Assembly: GCA_029891345.1 (NCBI GenBank)
Contig: CM057009.1
Span: 88,955,416-89,019,415 of the forward strand
Reading direction: 5' to 3'
Length of the DNA stretch: 64,000 nt
From: Dryococelus australis
Taxonomy: Eukaryota; Arthropoda; Insecta; Phasmatodea; Phasmatidae
Made by a program: the position numbers and the translations under genes. Positions 23,691 through 36,454 of the stretch are shown here, one piece after another (position 1 is the stretch's first letter; every line of letters starts with the position of its first letter). The notes beneath the pieces are model-generated. The model did no database searches. It saw only the letters and a program-made list of their open reading frames with translations, and was not told the DNA's origin.

Positions 23691-25382
23691 TTTCTAATTC
23701 GGGGACGGTATTGTGCGGCATAGGAGTTCCTTTTCTGTGTGAAGACCTTCCACACACGTGTTATTTTTCTGCTTCACGCTTAATCTCGTTTGTCCAGTCA
23801 TCAACTTTGAAAGTGAACAGCCATTACAAATTGTTATAAGCTGAAATACCTGGCTGATTAAATCTTTCCTCACTTTTTCCAGTTATGTTATCTAAGCCTG
23901 CAAAATAAGGTCGCACGTAACATATCATTTGGTGATTACCATTATTTGTGGCCAATGTTTGGTGTCGCAGTTTGTTTTAGTTTTTTTGGCACTTTGTCTA
24001 CTCTAGGCAATTGACGCTAAACACTGATACTCATTGTTGGCTTTTGAAGCAGAAAGCTTAACTTCTCTGTGACCTGGGAAATTTGACAACATATGAGTAA
24101 CGCCAAATACATGGAACATTTTTCCAACTAGTCACGAAGTTTTCTAGCTTTGCTTCCTAATGTTGTGTTTGGATCCGAGTCAAGTTGATCAAGGAATTTT
24201 AAAACGGAAGAATAGCTATTAAGAAGGCAACTTATGGAACGTACTCGTACTGTCCATCTTGTAGAACACAAGGGTCTAGGAGTAGTGTTCATACCAGGGA
24301 CCTCATCTTGACCTATGTTGGAGAAGAGATCCTTTCTTTTGGGAGATGACTGCAGCAACACTCAGATATCTTTAGTTGTTTGCAGAGCATCACGGAGAAG
24401 GGGAATATTCTTAACACAATATTGCATTGCCAAATTCAAACTGTGATTTCCGTAGTGTACATGCATGACAAGGGACTGTTGGTTTTATATAATGGTTTTC
24501 ACACCTCTAAACTCGCCTTTCACTCCATCGTAACACTGGCCCCTTAAATCACTGAAAGAAAGTCCATAACTTGTGATGAATTCATTTATTATTTTAGAAA
24601 GCTCGTGTCCTGTGAGAAAAAGCTCTTGAGGCTGCACATTTACCACTATTAGTAAACTAATTGAAACCTGTTCTTTACAACTTACATCACACGATTAATC
24701 CACAATAAAGCTAAACCACCCACAAGATTTCACTTTGGCCAGCATATCTATCTTTAAAAATCACGCGGGACATTATTTCGCTCATTTCATTTTGAACATC
24801 ATGAGATGTGTTATGTTCTTTTCTTTTCAAAAATCAGCAAGTTCTGGTACATCGCCATCTCTTAATTTGTTTAGCTGAGCAAAGTTACCCCTTTATGTCC
24901 TCTAAAGGCTATCCCCTGACTACCTAGGTATTGCACAGAACTGAAAAATGTTTTAAGGATGTGTAATCAGCCATTTGTTATGTTGCATAAACCTTGTTCA
25001 ACTGTCAAGATAAAGGCGTTTCCTTGAGGTCAGCTGTTTTAAAAATACAATATTCGTGGAGTGAACTATTCTGATGTGCCGTTAATCTTTCGGCGCCTAT
25101 TTTACAATTAGAAAAACCAGTATCACTTACTAAACTAGACGTCATTTTGCAAATTCGAAATAAGCTTTTTTTCATGCGATGTTCTGTTCTATAGATGAAA
25201 CATGCTGGGCTTCTTGATCCATTTTCAAAATGTATCCATGGATATTCTTGAAACCGTTCCACTTGAAATTTAAATGGATGCTTGCCAGAAATGTGCGGTG
25301 ATATATCATTTACATCGGGATGATATGGAAGGAGACATAAAGTCGCTGGAAGCTTGACGTTAGCACAATTTTCCAGCGACAC
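23690..25382 (-). pseudogene. hAT-family (ZMYM1-like) transposase, heavily broken
   Basis: Reads 5' to 3' on the minus strand. Frame 25382-25005 (125 aa) is a TTF-type zinc-finger region: FQEYPWIHF, then PACFIYR and GFSNCKIGAERL with a downstream TAHQNSSLH. After several stops the catalytic region follows in other frames: FIVD at about 24710, LRGQCYDGVKG at about 24535 (family: RGQ.YDGA), HYGNHSLNLA at about 24450 (family: HC.AH.LNL), and PLCSTRWTVR at about 24260 (family: CPTRW). The order and spacing match the ZMYM1/hAT transposase. Many frameshifts and stops make it a fossil. I did not identify its terminal repeats or 8-bp duplication. Confidence 0.8.
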
Positions 25383-26999
25383 CTCTTTGTCGCATTTAGA
25401 TCAAAATAGTTGCGAGACCGAAGGTGATTATGGTTCATTACTTGGCTTTAATTTTTAGTTTCCATTACCGTCTTAATTTCTATTAGTTTTATTCTCCTCA
25501 AAAATAACAGTTTTGCAATCAATTACTTAAGCATATGTCATAGAAATGTGGTTTTAAAAGTAATTATATTTATGTCATACAAAACTGCATAAGGTAAACT
25601 TCTTCCCACATATAAGACATATATCAAAATTGTTGACACAGAATAAACCGTTTGAAAACATTATAATTTAAAACATTAAGTTTTTTCAAAGAATTAGTGT
25701 TTGCATTTTATTTTAACTGATAACTATAAAAATACATGATTTAAAAACACGAGTTTCAAAGAAGATTTTACAATTTGTGTTGGCTTTTGACTGTTGAAAA
25801 AAATATACTCCTTTTGCACGTTACTAGTTCAAATGTTGACAATCTACCATCTGTACTTTGTAGTGTTATGTTAATTCTGTGGTGCCAGTAAAGTGAAAAA
25901 AAATGTGTAAGTTTTCACAGTAATGTTATTGGAAATGAATTTTTAGTGTCAATAAAATATAAAGGTGTGAAAACTTTGAATAAAAACTACACTGCCAAAA
26001 TGAGACTGTCAAGAAATAAAATATGTGAATACTAAATTAATTTTTATGAGCAAATCTAATATTTTCAGTAGAGACTGGAACAGTACTAAAAGTAATAGTT
26101 ACTATTTGCTAAATAAAATATCTTAAATTTGGTGAAAAATGACTAAAGTTCAAAATATATAATTTATATATATATAATTAAAGCAATAGCATGTGCTCCA
26201 ATACTATAAAAATAATGCTTTATAAAAAACAATGACGACATATTTTGCAGTGAAGTTGATTTAAGCGACTATCACCTCAAAACCATGAATACAGAACTGT
26301 GTTTAACTAACCTACGTTTCTTACTAATTAATATTGTGCTACCAGGAGGCTCATTCGAAGTTATTCGTTTCGTTTCCTGTCGACAAAAGTATTCGTTATT
26401 ACTCGAATTTGAGTTGCCTAATGAAATGATATATTCTAAGCGCATTTTAGTGTTCGTTTGACGTCACTATTATCTATATGTGTTGTACAGGTTGTTATTT
26501 GTAATTGTTGTTTAACAAAATGGTGAAGTAATGTGCCTTAATGAATTTCAGAAATAAATCTTTGTATTTCTGAAAATAATTATTTTAAAAGCACCAATTA
26601 ACCTGTCTGTTTTAATTTGTGAGCCATGTAAGCAGCAGTGTAAACTCGCTACTGTGAGGGTGCGCTATTTATTATTCAGTTACCATTGTTGTTAGTGAAA
26701 TACGAGAACATAAACAATGTTTATTCAAAATGTCCTTTCAACAATGTAGTTTGTAAATTACCTAATATATAAGACTAAAGATTAAGTGATTCTTGGGAGT
26801 ATTCAGCAAGATTACTTTCTCTTGAAGATAATTGAGTGAAAATTCATTCCATACTGTAATATAATCGACTAGAAACACTACAGCGTTTAAATTGTTTTCC
26901 ATCGTTTATTTTACAATCTTGGTATTAAAAATAACAAATTAAACAGGATGTTCGCAAATAGCTTGCGACCAAACAGCAAAACGGTCATGGAGAAAAATC
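25383..26999. other. AT-rich non-coding DNA
   Basis: Long A- and T-rich stretches with no coding, repeat or RNA signal that I can defend. Confidence 0.5.
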
Positions 27000-27009
27000 T
27001 TCGTAAAAG

Positions 27010-27635
27010 CGGTAACTTAAGTTCTGTCTGCTCTCTAGCTCTCTATCTCACCCCTCCTCTCTATCTCCCTCATCCTCCTCTCTCTCCCTCCTCCTCCCTC
27101 TCCCTCCTCTCTCTCCTCCTCTCTCCACCCACCTCTCTTCCCTCCTCTCTCACTCTCCCTCATCCCTCACTCTCCTCCTTCCTCTCTCCTCCTCTCTCTC
27201 GCCCTCCCTCTCCTCCATATATCTCCTCCCCCTCCTCCTTATATACCCCCTCCTCCTTATCTACCCCTTCCGCCATATCCCCCTACCTACCTCCTCCCTC
27301 TATCCCACCTCCCTCACTCTCTCCCTCCTCTCTCTTTCCCTTCTAACCCTATCTCCATCTCTCCCCTCCCACCTCCCCTCTCTCCCCTCCTCTCCCTTTC
27401 CCTCCTAACCCTCTCTCCATCTCCCTTCCCCTCCTCCCTCTCTATCTCCCCTCCTCCCTCTCTCTCCCCTCTTACCTCTCTCTCCCCTCCTCCCTCTCTC
27501 CCCCTCCTCCCTCTCTCCCCCTCCTCTCACTATCTCCCCTCCTCCCTCTCTCTCCCTCCCCTCTATTCCTCCATCATCCCTCTCTCCCCCCTCCTCCCCC
27601 TCTCTCTTTACCCCCTCCTCTCTCTCTCGTCTCGG
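27010..27635 (+). repeat. Polypyrimidine (CT-rich) low-complexity tract, about 0.6 kb
   Basis: Almost every base on the plus strand is C or T, in irregular units of CTCTCC, CCTCCT and CCCTC, interrupted by occasional A. The open frames on either strand (Pro/Ser/Leu-rich plus, Glu/Gly/Arg-rich minus) follow from the composition and are not genes. Such mirror-like tracts can form triplex (H-DNA). Confidence 0.95.
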
Positions 27636-27639
27636 CATA

Positions 27640-29747
27640 CATGAAAGCAAATTTCAACACAGTGCATACGCAATAGCAGCATATTTATGTGTAAAGCTGG
27701 GTTTACAATATAAAAATTAAGCGTTAAATCATTCCTTAAGACGTGTGCAGAAGAAACAAAAGTGTGTTATTTTATGTATTGGTTTCCAATGTTACTTAGC
27801 AGGTCGTGTGTATGGTTGGGTTTTTTCCCCTTAGCATTGAAATAAATAGTTGTATTTTACATCATAAGTGAAATTTACTTGGTGTCGAGCAATGAAAACA
27901 CAGCAGTTGGCGTTGTTTGCGGGAAACTATTATTTACAGCATTGTAAGTATAAAAAATATTTAAAAGGTGTGTGTGTATGCACATGTTTACGATTTTATT
28001 TGTTTACAAAAGTAAGCCTCTCATATAGAAAATGCAAGGTTAGGATAGAATCAAAATAAAACAAGGCAGGTTTGTTGCCAGTTTCCATTGACTGAAATTA
28101 AGAACTAAGACATTGATTGGAAACTTAAAATACTGAAGTCGTTTCCGAATGCCAGATTAGCGCTTACTGCAAATTTTAACGCATAATTACTTTGTTATAA
28201 ATTCAGCTTAATACATCACACGTCCAGCGGAGTTAGAAAATAGTATGATATAGACAGCAAATGTGACACACTTGACGAACGAAATATACCTTTCCCTAAT
28301 ATGCATTATTTATTTAATACTAACCCTTAAAACCCACCAAACGGGAACAAAGTATTTTAAGGACCTTACAGCTTTGGTTTATTAATGTTTTCAAGCTTAA
28401 GTATACTTAATCTATAACCAAAAGTCTCGTAATTCAGTTAAAGTTTATGTGCGTAGTGTTGCCATCTTGAATTTGCTAACAAAAACCCGCACGTTTGTGC
28501 CAGATGTATTGGCACAGTTTACTTTATTTTACAATGTTGATATTCTAGTAATAGTTATTTAATTAATTACCTTTATTGGCTAAAATATACTTTTGTTAGT
28601 GAATATTTGATCCGGTTAGTTGCTTCATTGCGTTATTCGTTTATGTCAAACGACTATAATTATTAGATTCTTTAATAAATTGTTTTATTCACCACAAGTT
28701 TGCTTGGTTAAATAATTCGATGACAAATATATTTTAAAATATTTTACCTTTGGCTCGTTTTGTTTCAGTATGCAAATAGTGTCATTTCCTTTGTACTAGT
28801 TCTGAATGATGGCAAGTAGCTCTAAAATCCATAATTTCTGCAATTTTGTACTATAGATAAATTAATGAATAGTTTTGGTAATCGTTTTAAAAGTCTTTCA
28901 GTAGTTGTTAAATAATCGATAGTGTATGTGAAACACACGATTCGATATATATGAGACCTGCCAAGGTCGTTGCCTCTTTCTCCTTATTTAACAAGCATGT
29001 AGTCAGCTACGATTTTTTTTTCTCTCGTCGTTCCTACATTACATTTTTTAATGTAATTTAGTTTTTCACCGCCGTTTAGGTAAGTTTGTTTGCGGTGCAT
29101 TTTGCTACATCCCCTTAATGTTAGTTTTTGTGATTTTACTCTAGTTTTTTTTTTTTTTTTTTTTTTTAAGGCTGTCCACGAGTTTCGGGGAGTCCGCTCG
29201 TGTACAATTACTAATGGCATCCTAACTCCATATTGCCTGCGGGATGTAGTATTTCTTGGCAACATCCTTCCCGGGATGTTTCTGCACTTCTAGTCGTGGC
29301 GTAAGCGGCGCCCAAATGTTTTCCTTCACTTCATGACTTCTGCCCGCTTATGTTCGTCAAAAATCAAGCGCTATATCTCCATTACTTTAAGCATTATGGA
29401 TCGTGATGCACATAATGCTAGACTGTTAGACGGATCAAAAGGCAAAAATATAAACATTGTTTTTGGCACTAAAAATATTCAAATATCCGTTTCTATGTAA
29501 CAAAAAATAAATGTAACCCAAAATTATTTTTCTTGCTTAAATGTGCCCAAGAGGCACACATGTTATTTAACAGTTTTAACTAACTCGTGCTCAAGGCGTT
29601 ATTAACCTCAAATAATGAGGTTTATTCTTAATCTTGTATCTTTAATGGACAAATAAGTAATCATGTAACAAATGTGTCCAAAAAGGTTTGGCATGACCTT
29701 TATTTTTTTACTTTGTACCGGGTACCCGTCTAAAGCACACGCAGGCG

Positions 29748-29781
<34 letters not shown>

Positions 29782-30470
29782 ATTCGAGGAATATATAAAC
29801 GAAATTCAAAATATTTATTATAAACCATATCATGGAAGTAGGAGCACCCAGAGGAAACTGAAACTCCGTGGCAGTGACCACAGCTCTTACCAACTGTCAT
29901 ACCAAGCTCTAAATTTTCAGCAGAGTTAAAAAGATGTTTAGCAGATTTTAAAAACAAAGGTTTTTCCAATCCCGTTGATACTGTAGTGTTTTACCTCCGA
30001 AATTTTGAGAAATTAACAAACCACAAATATAGTTCTATTTCCAGTATTGGGCTAAATTCTTTTTCTTCTTTATATAATGCCCCAAAAATATGTTACACAA
30101 AATTTATAAAGCCTGGTTAAATACAATCATGCCTGAAAACAGGTTCCACGTAACTTGTCCACTTTTCCCAAAAAATAATCCTTAACTTTCATATAATTGC
30201 TCAAACTTGTGTTTTATCCTGTATTTAAAATTTTAGATATGCCCATCCAAAAATATATCTAGCAAAACATGGCAGGAAAATGCCTTTTGCCTGTTTTCCC
30301 CCTTTCACATTTCAAATGTGAGTGTGGCGTGTGTTTCCTTCTGTTGCGTGTCTGGTTCTGTGTCTTGTCTGGGTATCAATACCCATCATATGTAGTCCAA
30401 CCTTAGTGCTGTAGAGTGCGGAGGAACATGGAAGAACAGTATGTAGGTTTTGCCGGAAGTACCAAAAATC
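27640..30470. other. AT-rich non-coding DNA with a T homopolymer and microsatellite
   Basis: Includes a poly-T run of about 23 at 29145-29167 and the CA/TA microsatellite at 29747-29781. The frame at 29090-29293 spans the poly-T and is not credible. No gene recognised. Confidence 0.45.
29747..29781. repeat. (CA)n(TA)n compound microsatellite
   Basis: CA repeats pass directly into TA repeats. Confidence 0.9.
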
Positions 30471-30700
30471 ACTTAATTTAAATATCTTGGTGACGTATGC
30501 CGCCGCGTCGTAGAGTTGTCTAGCAAAGGCAAACTGCAACGAAGGGCGGGAGCCAGCGAGGCGGTTAGTGAAAGGGGGGGGGGGGGGGAAGTCAGCTGGC
30601 GCCTCCACGCAGTACTGAATCCGAAGTCGTGCAAGGCAGACACGCTGCCCGTCAGCTCCTCGCTCACCGTCGAAGGGGACAGTATACTGGTAAGTCTTCA
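30470..30700 (+). other. GC-rich exon-like segment with a consensus splice donor
   Basis: A GC-rich patch in AT-rich DNA, with a plus-strand frame that ends at a perfect donor, CTG|GTAAGT, at about 30689. The last residues before it read KADTLPVSSSLTVEGDSIL. Upstream the frame crosses a run of 15 G (30574-30588), so its phase there is uncertain. A possible acceptor is the CTAG at about 30524. I recognise no protein family. It could be a host exon or 5' leader, or chance. Confidence 0.25.
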
Positions 30701-31814
30701 TAACCCTGGTAGCTGAACATTCTCAGGTGGCGGATAGCTGGTTAGTTGGAATAAAATACTGAAGTCGGTACGGTGATATTTTCCAGCACCGTTACAGCCA
30801 TAATTCAAAATACTCCTATATAACGAAGTGAAGTGTTGTTTGACTACATGAACAAGAATTATTTAATATATGGAAAGATTTTCCATAATTGTGTTTTCTC
30901 TTTATCATTTCTTTAAGTGCCCCTGCGTACAAGGTACTAACAGTTTTGTTATCAACAAAACATGTAATTAATATAAAAATAAATTCCGATGTGGCACATT
31001 TATGAAAACAAAACAACTGAATATTTAAAATTTAAATTTACTCAATACAGCAATACTCTAATTTTGCTCGTCTGTGGGTTTAGTTTGAACTAAAAGCTTG
31101 ACTACATTATTCTCGTGTGTAAAATCGGAGCACACAAACTGAAGGTTTTATTTTAACACCATTTCTAATCCAACTAAACACAGAAGTTCCGATCCACCTT
31201 CCTTGTCACGTGTCTTCCTGGTGATGGAATGAAAGTACACGTTTGTGCTGGCTTTCACATCACGAGGCTGACACACGACACGTTGCTGAAGGCTTGGAGG
31301 GTTCTAACGAAATGTGACTTTGAATAATAAATTGCCTTTCTTGAAGATTTAATTCTTTTCGTAAACTTTCGTAACTTAACGAATACGAAAAATCAACGAA
31401 TATCTTAGAATTAGACTCCAGTGTCAAATAAATACCAGAGAAATTACCCATGTCAGTTCCTTTTTATTACAGTGGTTTTGTTTTTATTCTGAGTTTGTTA
31501 TATTTGTATTAGTCAAATCAAAAAGAATAAACTGTATCGATTTACGTTCTTATTCAAATACATGTAATCATATATTTATAATGTGTTACATAACATGTCA
31601 TAGCGAGTTATCATATGGCAATACTGTTTCGCATTCAATTTTTATGGTTTACTTTAGAATAATGACTACTGGTAGTTCATCGATTAAGTTTAACTGTCAC
31701 CTTGATTACGATGAATAAGAATTAAATTAGCATAACTGCAAAATTTAGTTGTAAGGGAAAGATGGCTAGTGCAGTCTAAGTACAGGCTCGTCCCCCCCCC
31801 CCCTTTTTTTCAAT
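30701..31814. other. AT-rich non-coding DNA
   Basis: Nothing recognised; ends with a C12T7 homopolymer pair at 31792-31810. Confidence 0.45.
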
Positions 31815-33845
31815 TGTTGAACGTGTAAACCGAATTTCACCAAATTTGAAATATATATATAGTACTTAGTAAGGACACCTGAATTGTATAGTTTTCGACC
31901 ACATTGGACACTTTAAAAATGGTGGTCATATAAATATTTTGGGTTTATATCTCAGGAACCATTCAACCGACTTAAAACAACTTTTGTACACTGTCAGAGC
32001 ATCGTGCAGACATACAATTTTGAAACGGAAGGTGTTGTTCGTAAGCCATTTTGAAAGATAGCACCAAATGAAAAATTTATATTTTTTTCATTATAGGTAT
32101 CTCGAAAAATGTCACAGCAATTCTCACCCAATTTGGCATGTAAGTAATGCTATGACAGACCAGGTAAACGTAAAGCCTGGTTGACATATACGCCAATCAC
32201 GTTGAATAAAGAGAGCGGAAATCTAAAACAGCCTATCAGAAGCCGTCTTCGATTTCCGCGCGAGTGGCGCAGAGACCGAGGACGGCTTCTGATTGGCTGT
32301 TCTAAATTTCCGCTCTGTCTGTAGGGCGTGATCGGCGTACATGTAAACCAGGCATAAATGATTAAACTTGATTACGCACTTTATTTCAATTTGGCTGTCA
32401 TACAAATAATTAAGTTTTATTTGGTAAATCTACTGTACCATTTAACAAATTTTGACCAAATTTTGTATGTTGAAAGCATCTATTACAAGCATCTTATGTG
32501 CCAACACATAGCCATTTTTGTCAGCTATTTTTGTAAGATAGCTCTACATGAAAAAATAAAATTTTTATGTAATATCTCGGCAAACGAAGAACCGATTCCT
32601 ACCAAATCTGGCAAACAAATAGTACTGCGGCAGATTATATAAAACTGTATGTTTTAAATATGTCAGACACTTTCAAAATAGCGGCCACATAGGTATCTTA
32701 GCTTAGAATGCTGATGTTCGTAATCGTGTAATCAATTCCATTTTCATATTCAGTGCTGACAGTATACACATTACAACTATTAACTGCATCTCACGAATTA
32801 TAATTTGCCCGCCATTTTGTAATAAAGAAACACAAGAATAAATGAAGTTTTATGTTATATATTGGAAAACAATTGACCGATTCCTATAAAATTTGACAAT
32901 CATGTAGTTCTGCGGCAGATGATGCAAAAAAGTAGGCCTATGTTTGTAGTACGCTAGACACTTATTTTCCAAATGGGGGATATATAGCCATTTTATCTTG
33001 GAATGCTATAAATTTGAGACCATATAATCAATCCCAACTTACCTTTGTATGCTGGCAATAAATATTACAACTATCGACTGTATCTACACGAAACATACGT
33101 ATATTACCCGCCATTTTGTAAGATAGCACAGTACGAATAAATAAAAGTTTATTCCAAATATTGGGAAATTATTTACAGATTCCTACCAAATTTGGTTAAC
33201 AATTTGCACTGCAACAGGTGGGAGAAACTGTTATGTTTTACGTAGGTAAGGCACTTATTTTCAAAATGGGGGCTATATAAATATTTAAAATCCGTATCTT
33301 TTATAAACGAAACAAATCCCATACTTACTTTGTAGGCTTGCAGTATCAATTAGAACCATCAAGTTCGTCTATACAAAGCCTCATTAATCTTCAATTTTGT
33401 AAGTTAGCCCCACAATAACAATTAAATTTTTATGTCATTTTTCGGGAACAATCAACCCATTCTTACATAATTTAGCGCTAAACTGTGGTAGTCCATATAA
33501 CTTTAGGTAGGTTTTAAATGTGTCAGACATTTACTTTCCCAAATGGCGGCTTTAAAATCATTTTACGAAAAAAATGTAATCGATTTTAACAAAAATTTAT
33601 ATACTGGCAGTATACAATCAATGAATGTGCTAATACATCAATTTTTTGTCCTTCATTGCTAAAAATCGTCACATGATTGATATAGAGATTTTATGCTTCA
33701 TCCGAGGAATCATTCAAACGATTTCCACCAAATTCTTCACACAGGAAGCGCTTTGTTAGGTCATGTAAACTGAATTTTTTTAATTATCTCAGTCACTTAT
33801 TTTCAAAATGGCGGCCCTGTAAATATATTTGTTAGTAAACGCTAT
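31815..33845. repeat. Degenerate tandem array of about 290-bp units
   Basis: A set of motifs recurs in fixed order: a CCTACCAAATTTGG-like segment, a CACTTATTTTCAAAATGGCGGC-like segment and a CCATTTTGTAAGATAGC-like segment. The second occurs near 31915, 32675, 32968, 33261, 33538 and 33803; the third near 32041, 32530, 32818, 33112 and 33395. Once the inserted MITE at 32174-32354 is removed, successive spacings are about 265-305 bp. About six to seven diverged copies are present. No coding potential; the short frame at 32358-32642 is part of it. Confidence 0.75.
32174..32354. mobile_element. 181-bp foldback MITE with TAA flanks
   Basis: The two halves are near-complete inverted copies of about 78 bp (GCCTGGTT at the left, AACCAGGC at the right; shared core TCAGAAGCCGTC). 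Each end is flanked by TAA (32171-32173 and 32355-32357). A 3-bp TWA duplication suggests the PIF/Harbinger superfamily. It interrupts the 290-bp array and breaks its spacing. Confidence 0.75.
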
Positions 33846-33928
33846 TATGCGAAATATTAGGCTTATAAAATTCGAAGTTGATGCTCAAATCCGACCTTCG
33901 TAATGGTGTCGATTGCACACTAGCTTAT

Positions 33929-34521
33929 TGCAACACTTGTCCTCCATCCTATGTTTACTAACCTCTAATTACTGTAATTCCTACTCAAAATATTATCAAA
34001 CACCTAAACTTGTAAGAGGTGGTAAGGGGTGTCATGGGGGGAGCTCACAACGGTAGTTAAACAAGGAAGATCGTTTCTAAAAATATTAATATTTATTATA
34101 ACAAACTTTAGCTATAACAATAAGACACATTTACTCGTACGACAACAATATCGAAGACAACTACTTTACACGGAACTACAAAATTAGTACTCAATCAACA
34201 CGCAGCTAATCCCCAGCCTTGCCGTAATTAAGATTTAAGGGGAGGAGTGGACAATGGCTCGATACCAGTAATGACGCTCTACCGCATACGCGATTATGCT
34301 CACCCGAAGTGTAGAGATGATAGGCCTCAGAGCTCCTCTGGGCCTATGTTTGTGTGTTGCTTTCTGCTTGAGCCTCAATCGCTCACAACTATACTTCGCC
34401 GATGCCTGGTGGCTTCTTGGGAAGGGGGGGGGGGGGCTCTATGAGGGGACGCTTTTATAGCCGGGCGATCTGGGACCCCATGCGACCTTAGGCGGTGTAG
34501 CGACGCCAGGTAGTCGCTACA
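33929..34521 (-). repeat. Gypsy-B 3' LTR
   Basis: 593 bp. Aligns along its length with 45518-46137, sharing blocks such as GAGTGGACAATGGCTCGATA and GGCCTC/GCTCCTCTGGGCCTA. A TATA box (TATAAAA on the minus strand) lies at 34453-34459 and an AATAAA-type signal at about 34090. It lacks about 38 bp present in the 5' LTR near 46053-46090, and has a G13 run at 34424-34436. Confidence 0.93.
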
Positions 34522-34542
34522 CTACCCCCCCCCCCCCAATCC
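34522..34542 (-). other. Gypsy-B polypurine tract
   Basis: On the minus strand, ATTG followed by 13 G and TAG directly abuts the 3' LTR. This is the expected place for plus-strand DNA priming. Confidence 0.8.
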
Positions 34543-35571
34543 CGTCGAAATAACAGCCGTCACTGCTGTGGAAGGACGTAGGAGGATGCAGACGTAACAG
34601 TTGTGGTGAGTGAGAGGCACAAGTATCATGAGGTACATCTGATCTGGTAGGACCGAGGAGCTCAGGCAATGAAGAACGTAAATCACGGTGGCTTACACGG
34701 AGGACTGACTGCGGTATCGAGGGCGTAGTTCCAAGTAGGAGCCACCGTCGCAAAAACAAAATAAAAAAATACATATGTTTCTTTCAGAGAGATAATTAGA
34801 TTGATTTAAGATATGTCAATGGGCAAAAGGCAAGGAAGGGTAGGTTAAAATACATTACAAAGATACAAAGGTAATTGGCTAGCCATGGTAATAAAATGCA
34901 AGTTCTGAACATTTTGTAAGCGACACATGGTTGGACGGAGGGGATAGGTGTCCGCGACCACATTTCATAAATATTTACAAAGAAACCCTCAATAGCTAGG
35001 CAACGGGCACGGGTAGAAGGGAGTTTAGATTATGCGCGCTTTGAGTGAACGCTTGGCAACATGCCAGAAAGATTACTTGTTAAACTAATAAAGTTATAAA
35101 GGGACAAGCCGACTGTCTGAAAAATACAAATTATTAACAGAATACTGTGTGCCATGTTTATATTAAATAATGAAAATAGCAAGGAATGTTTTGTTCGTAA
35201 GGGGATAGCAAGAACAACAGTTGGCAGCGCACGTGTAAGTGCGACCAAGTTATGATACAGCAGTTGGTAACGCACGAGGCAGTGCGACAGAGAATTAAGT
35301 ATTATCATTGGAGGCACCAGGTGGACGCAATCTCAACTGTCGACAATAGGATGTGATATGAGCAGCGCGAAGCGTGCTATTGTACAGTGGTTATATTATA
35401 GTGCGTACATTTGGAATAAGCCTTCGTTACAGACTACAGCTAAGTATTGACTGACAGCTTACCCTGAGTTAACACATTTTGAAATTAAAGTTACTTCTAT
35501 AACAAGCATCTAATGGTGGTTTTTACTTAAGTCTAAGGATGTTTGATAGAACTCTGATATACATTTACGTA
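34543..35571 (-). other. Gypsy-B interior near the 3' LTR, unassigned
   Basis: A minus-strand frame at 34774-34517 (85 aa, RVSHRDLRSSLPELLGPTRSD, then Ser/His-rich, ending in Gly from the PPT) abuts the polypurine tract. It could be the tail of the polyprotein or of a lost third gene, but has no recognisable domain. The rest is AT-rich. No envelope signature is visible. Confidence 0.35.
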
Positions 35572-35575
35572 ATAC

Positions 35576-36454
35576 TGTTACGCGCTACTGCCCGGCGCTG
35601 TGGCAGTGGACCCACCTCATGCCTCCCCTCCTCCGGGGTTGCCTCCTGCCCACCCTTTCTGGGAAACCTGTGAATAATGGACAGCGGCGGTCGGGCTGTC
35701 GCGCTGCTCGGCGCCTTGCATGCATCACGACCCCTCTCCACTGTTGAGTTTCGATGGGTCTGGCGACGACGCAAGAATGTTCTGGTGAGACTGGCTGGCG
35801 CCTCGGCCCTCCGCGACGCATCACGGGTGTTAGGGAAGATTCTAGGTGGTGGTCTAAGACACTATATATACTGTCGCAACCCAGCGGCCAGTTGTCTTTG
35901 ACGGAGGCCGTCTGGCGAGTGTGCGCGAGCGAAATTAAGTGTGGCGACGACAGGATATTGCGGAACGACGACGGGCAAAGTGTTCGTGGCGTGAATGGAC
36001 GAGAGGGTGTGAAACCGATGGGTGAAGCCTACTGTGCGTGAGGGAGCTTTGAGGACTCTTGAACATTGTGACTGGCGGGACATGGACTGAATTGAGGTGG
36101 GATTGAATAGAAGCGTAATGCGGATTTTATTGTAAATATTCGAACTCTCAATTTGGACACACATTTTATATAATATTTTAATAGGTTGATACACTGTATA
36201 TTGGGGCTGATCTTTAATAACTTAATTTAATTGATTTGTTTGTGGTTATTATAAATTGTTTTAAATTGCAGTAATTAGTTGTGAACAGTAAGTGATATCA
36301 ATTTATTGTGAAATTTTGAGTTTAGACAATTTTGCTGTAGTAATTGTAAATAAAAATAAGGAAATTATCATTAATTCCTCTATTTGATTAAAACAATCAT
36401 CCATTAACGGACTTGGTATAGCCCGCATAATTTCTAGAGAGATAAATTGTAACA
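35576..36454 (+). mobile_element. Solo LTR inserted in Gypsy-B
   Basis: Starts TGTTACGCG and ends TTGTAACA, giving the inverted TGTTAC/GTAACA tips typical of Gypsy LTRs. It is flanked by ATAC on both sides (35572-35575 and 36455-36458), a 4-bp target duplication. Plus orientation is suggested by a TATATATAC promoter-like box at about 35863, a GC-rich first half and an AATAAAAAT signal at about 36345. No internal region adjoins it, so it is the product of LTR-LTR recombination. Its sequence differs from the Gypsy-B and Gypsy-C LTRs. Confidence 0.85.

Noticed and set aside
26948-27650. Pro/Ser/Leu-rich plus frame and Glu/Gly/Arg-rich minus frame
   Set aside because: Both follow from the polypyrimidine tract; no start context or domain.
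34247-34444. 65-residue frame beginning MDNGSIPV, with a near copy at 45829-46038
   Set aside because: It recurs because it lies in both Gypsy-B LTRs, and it is antisense to the element.
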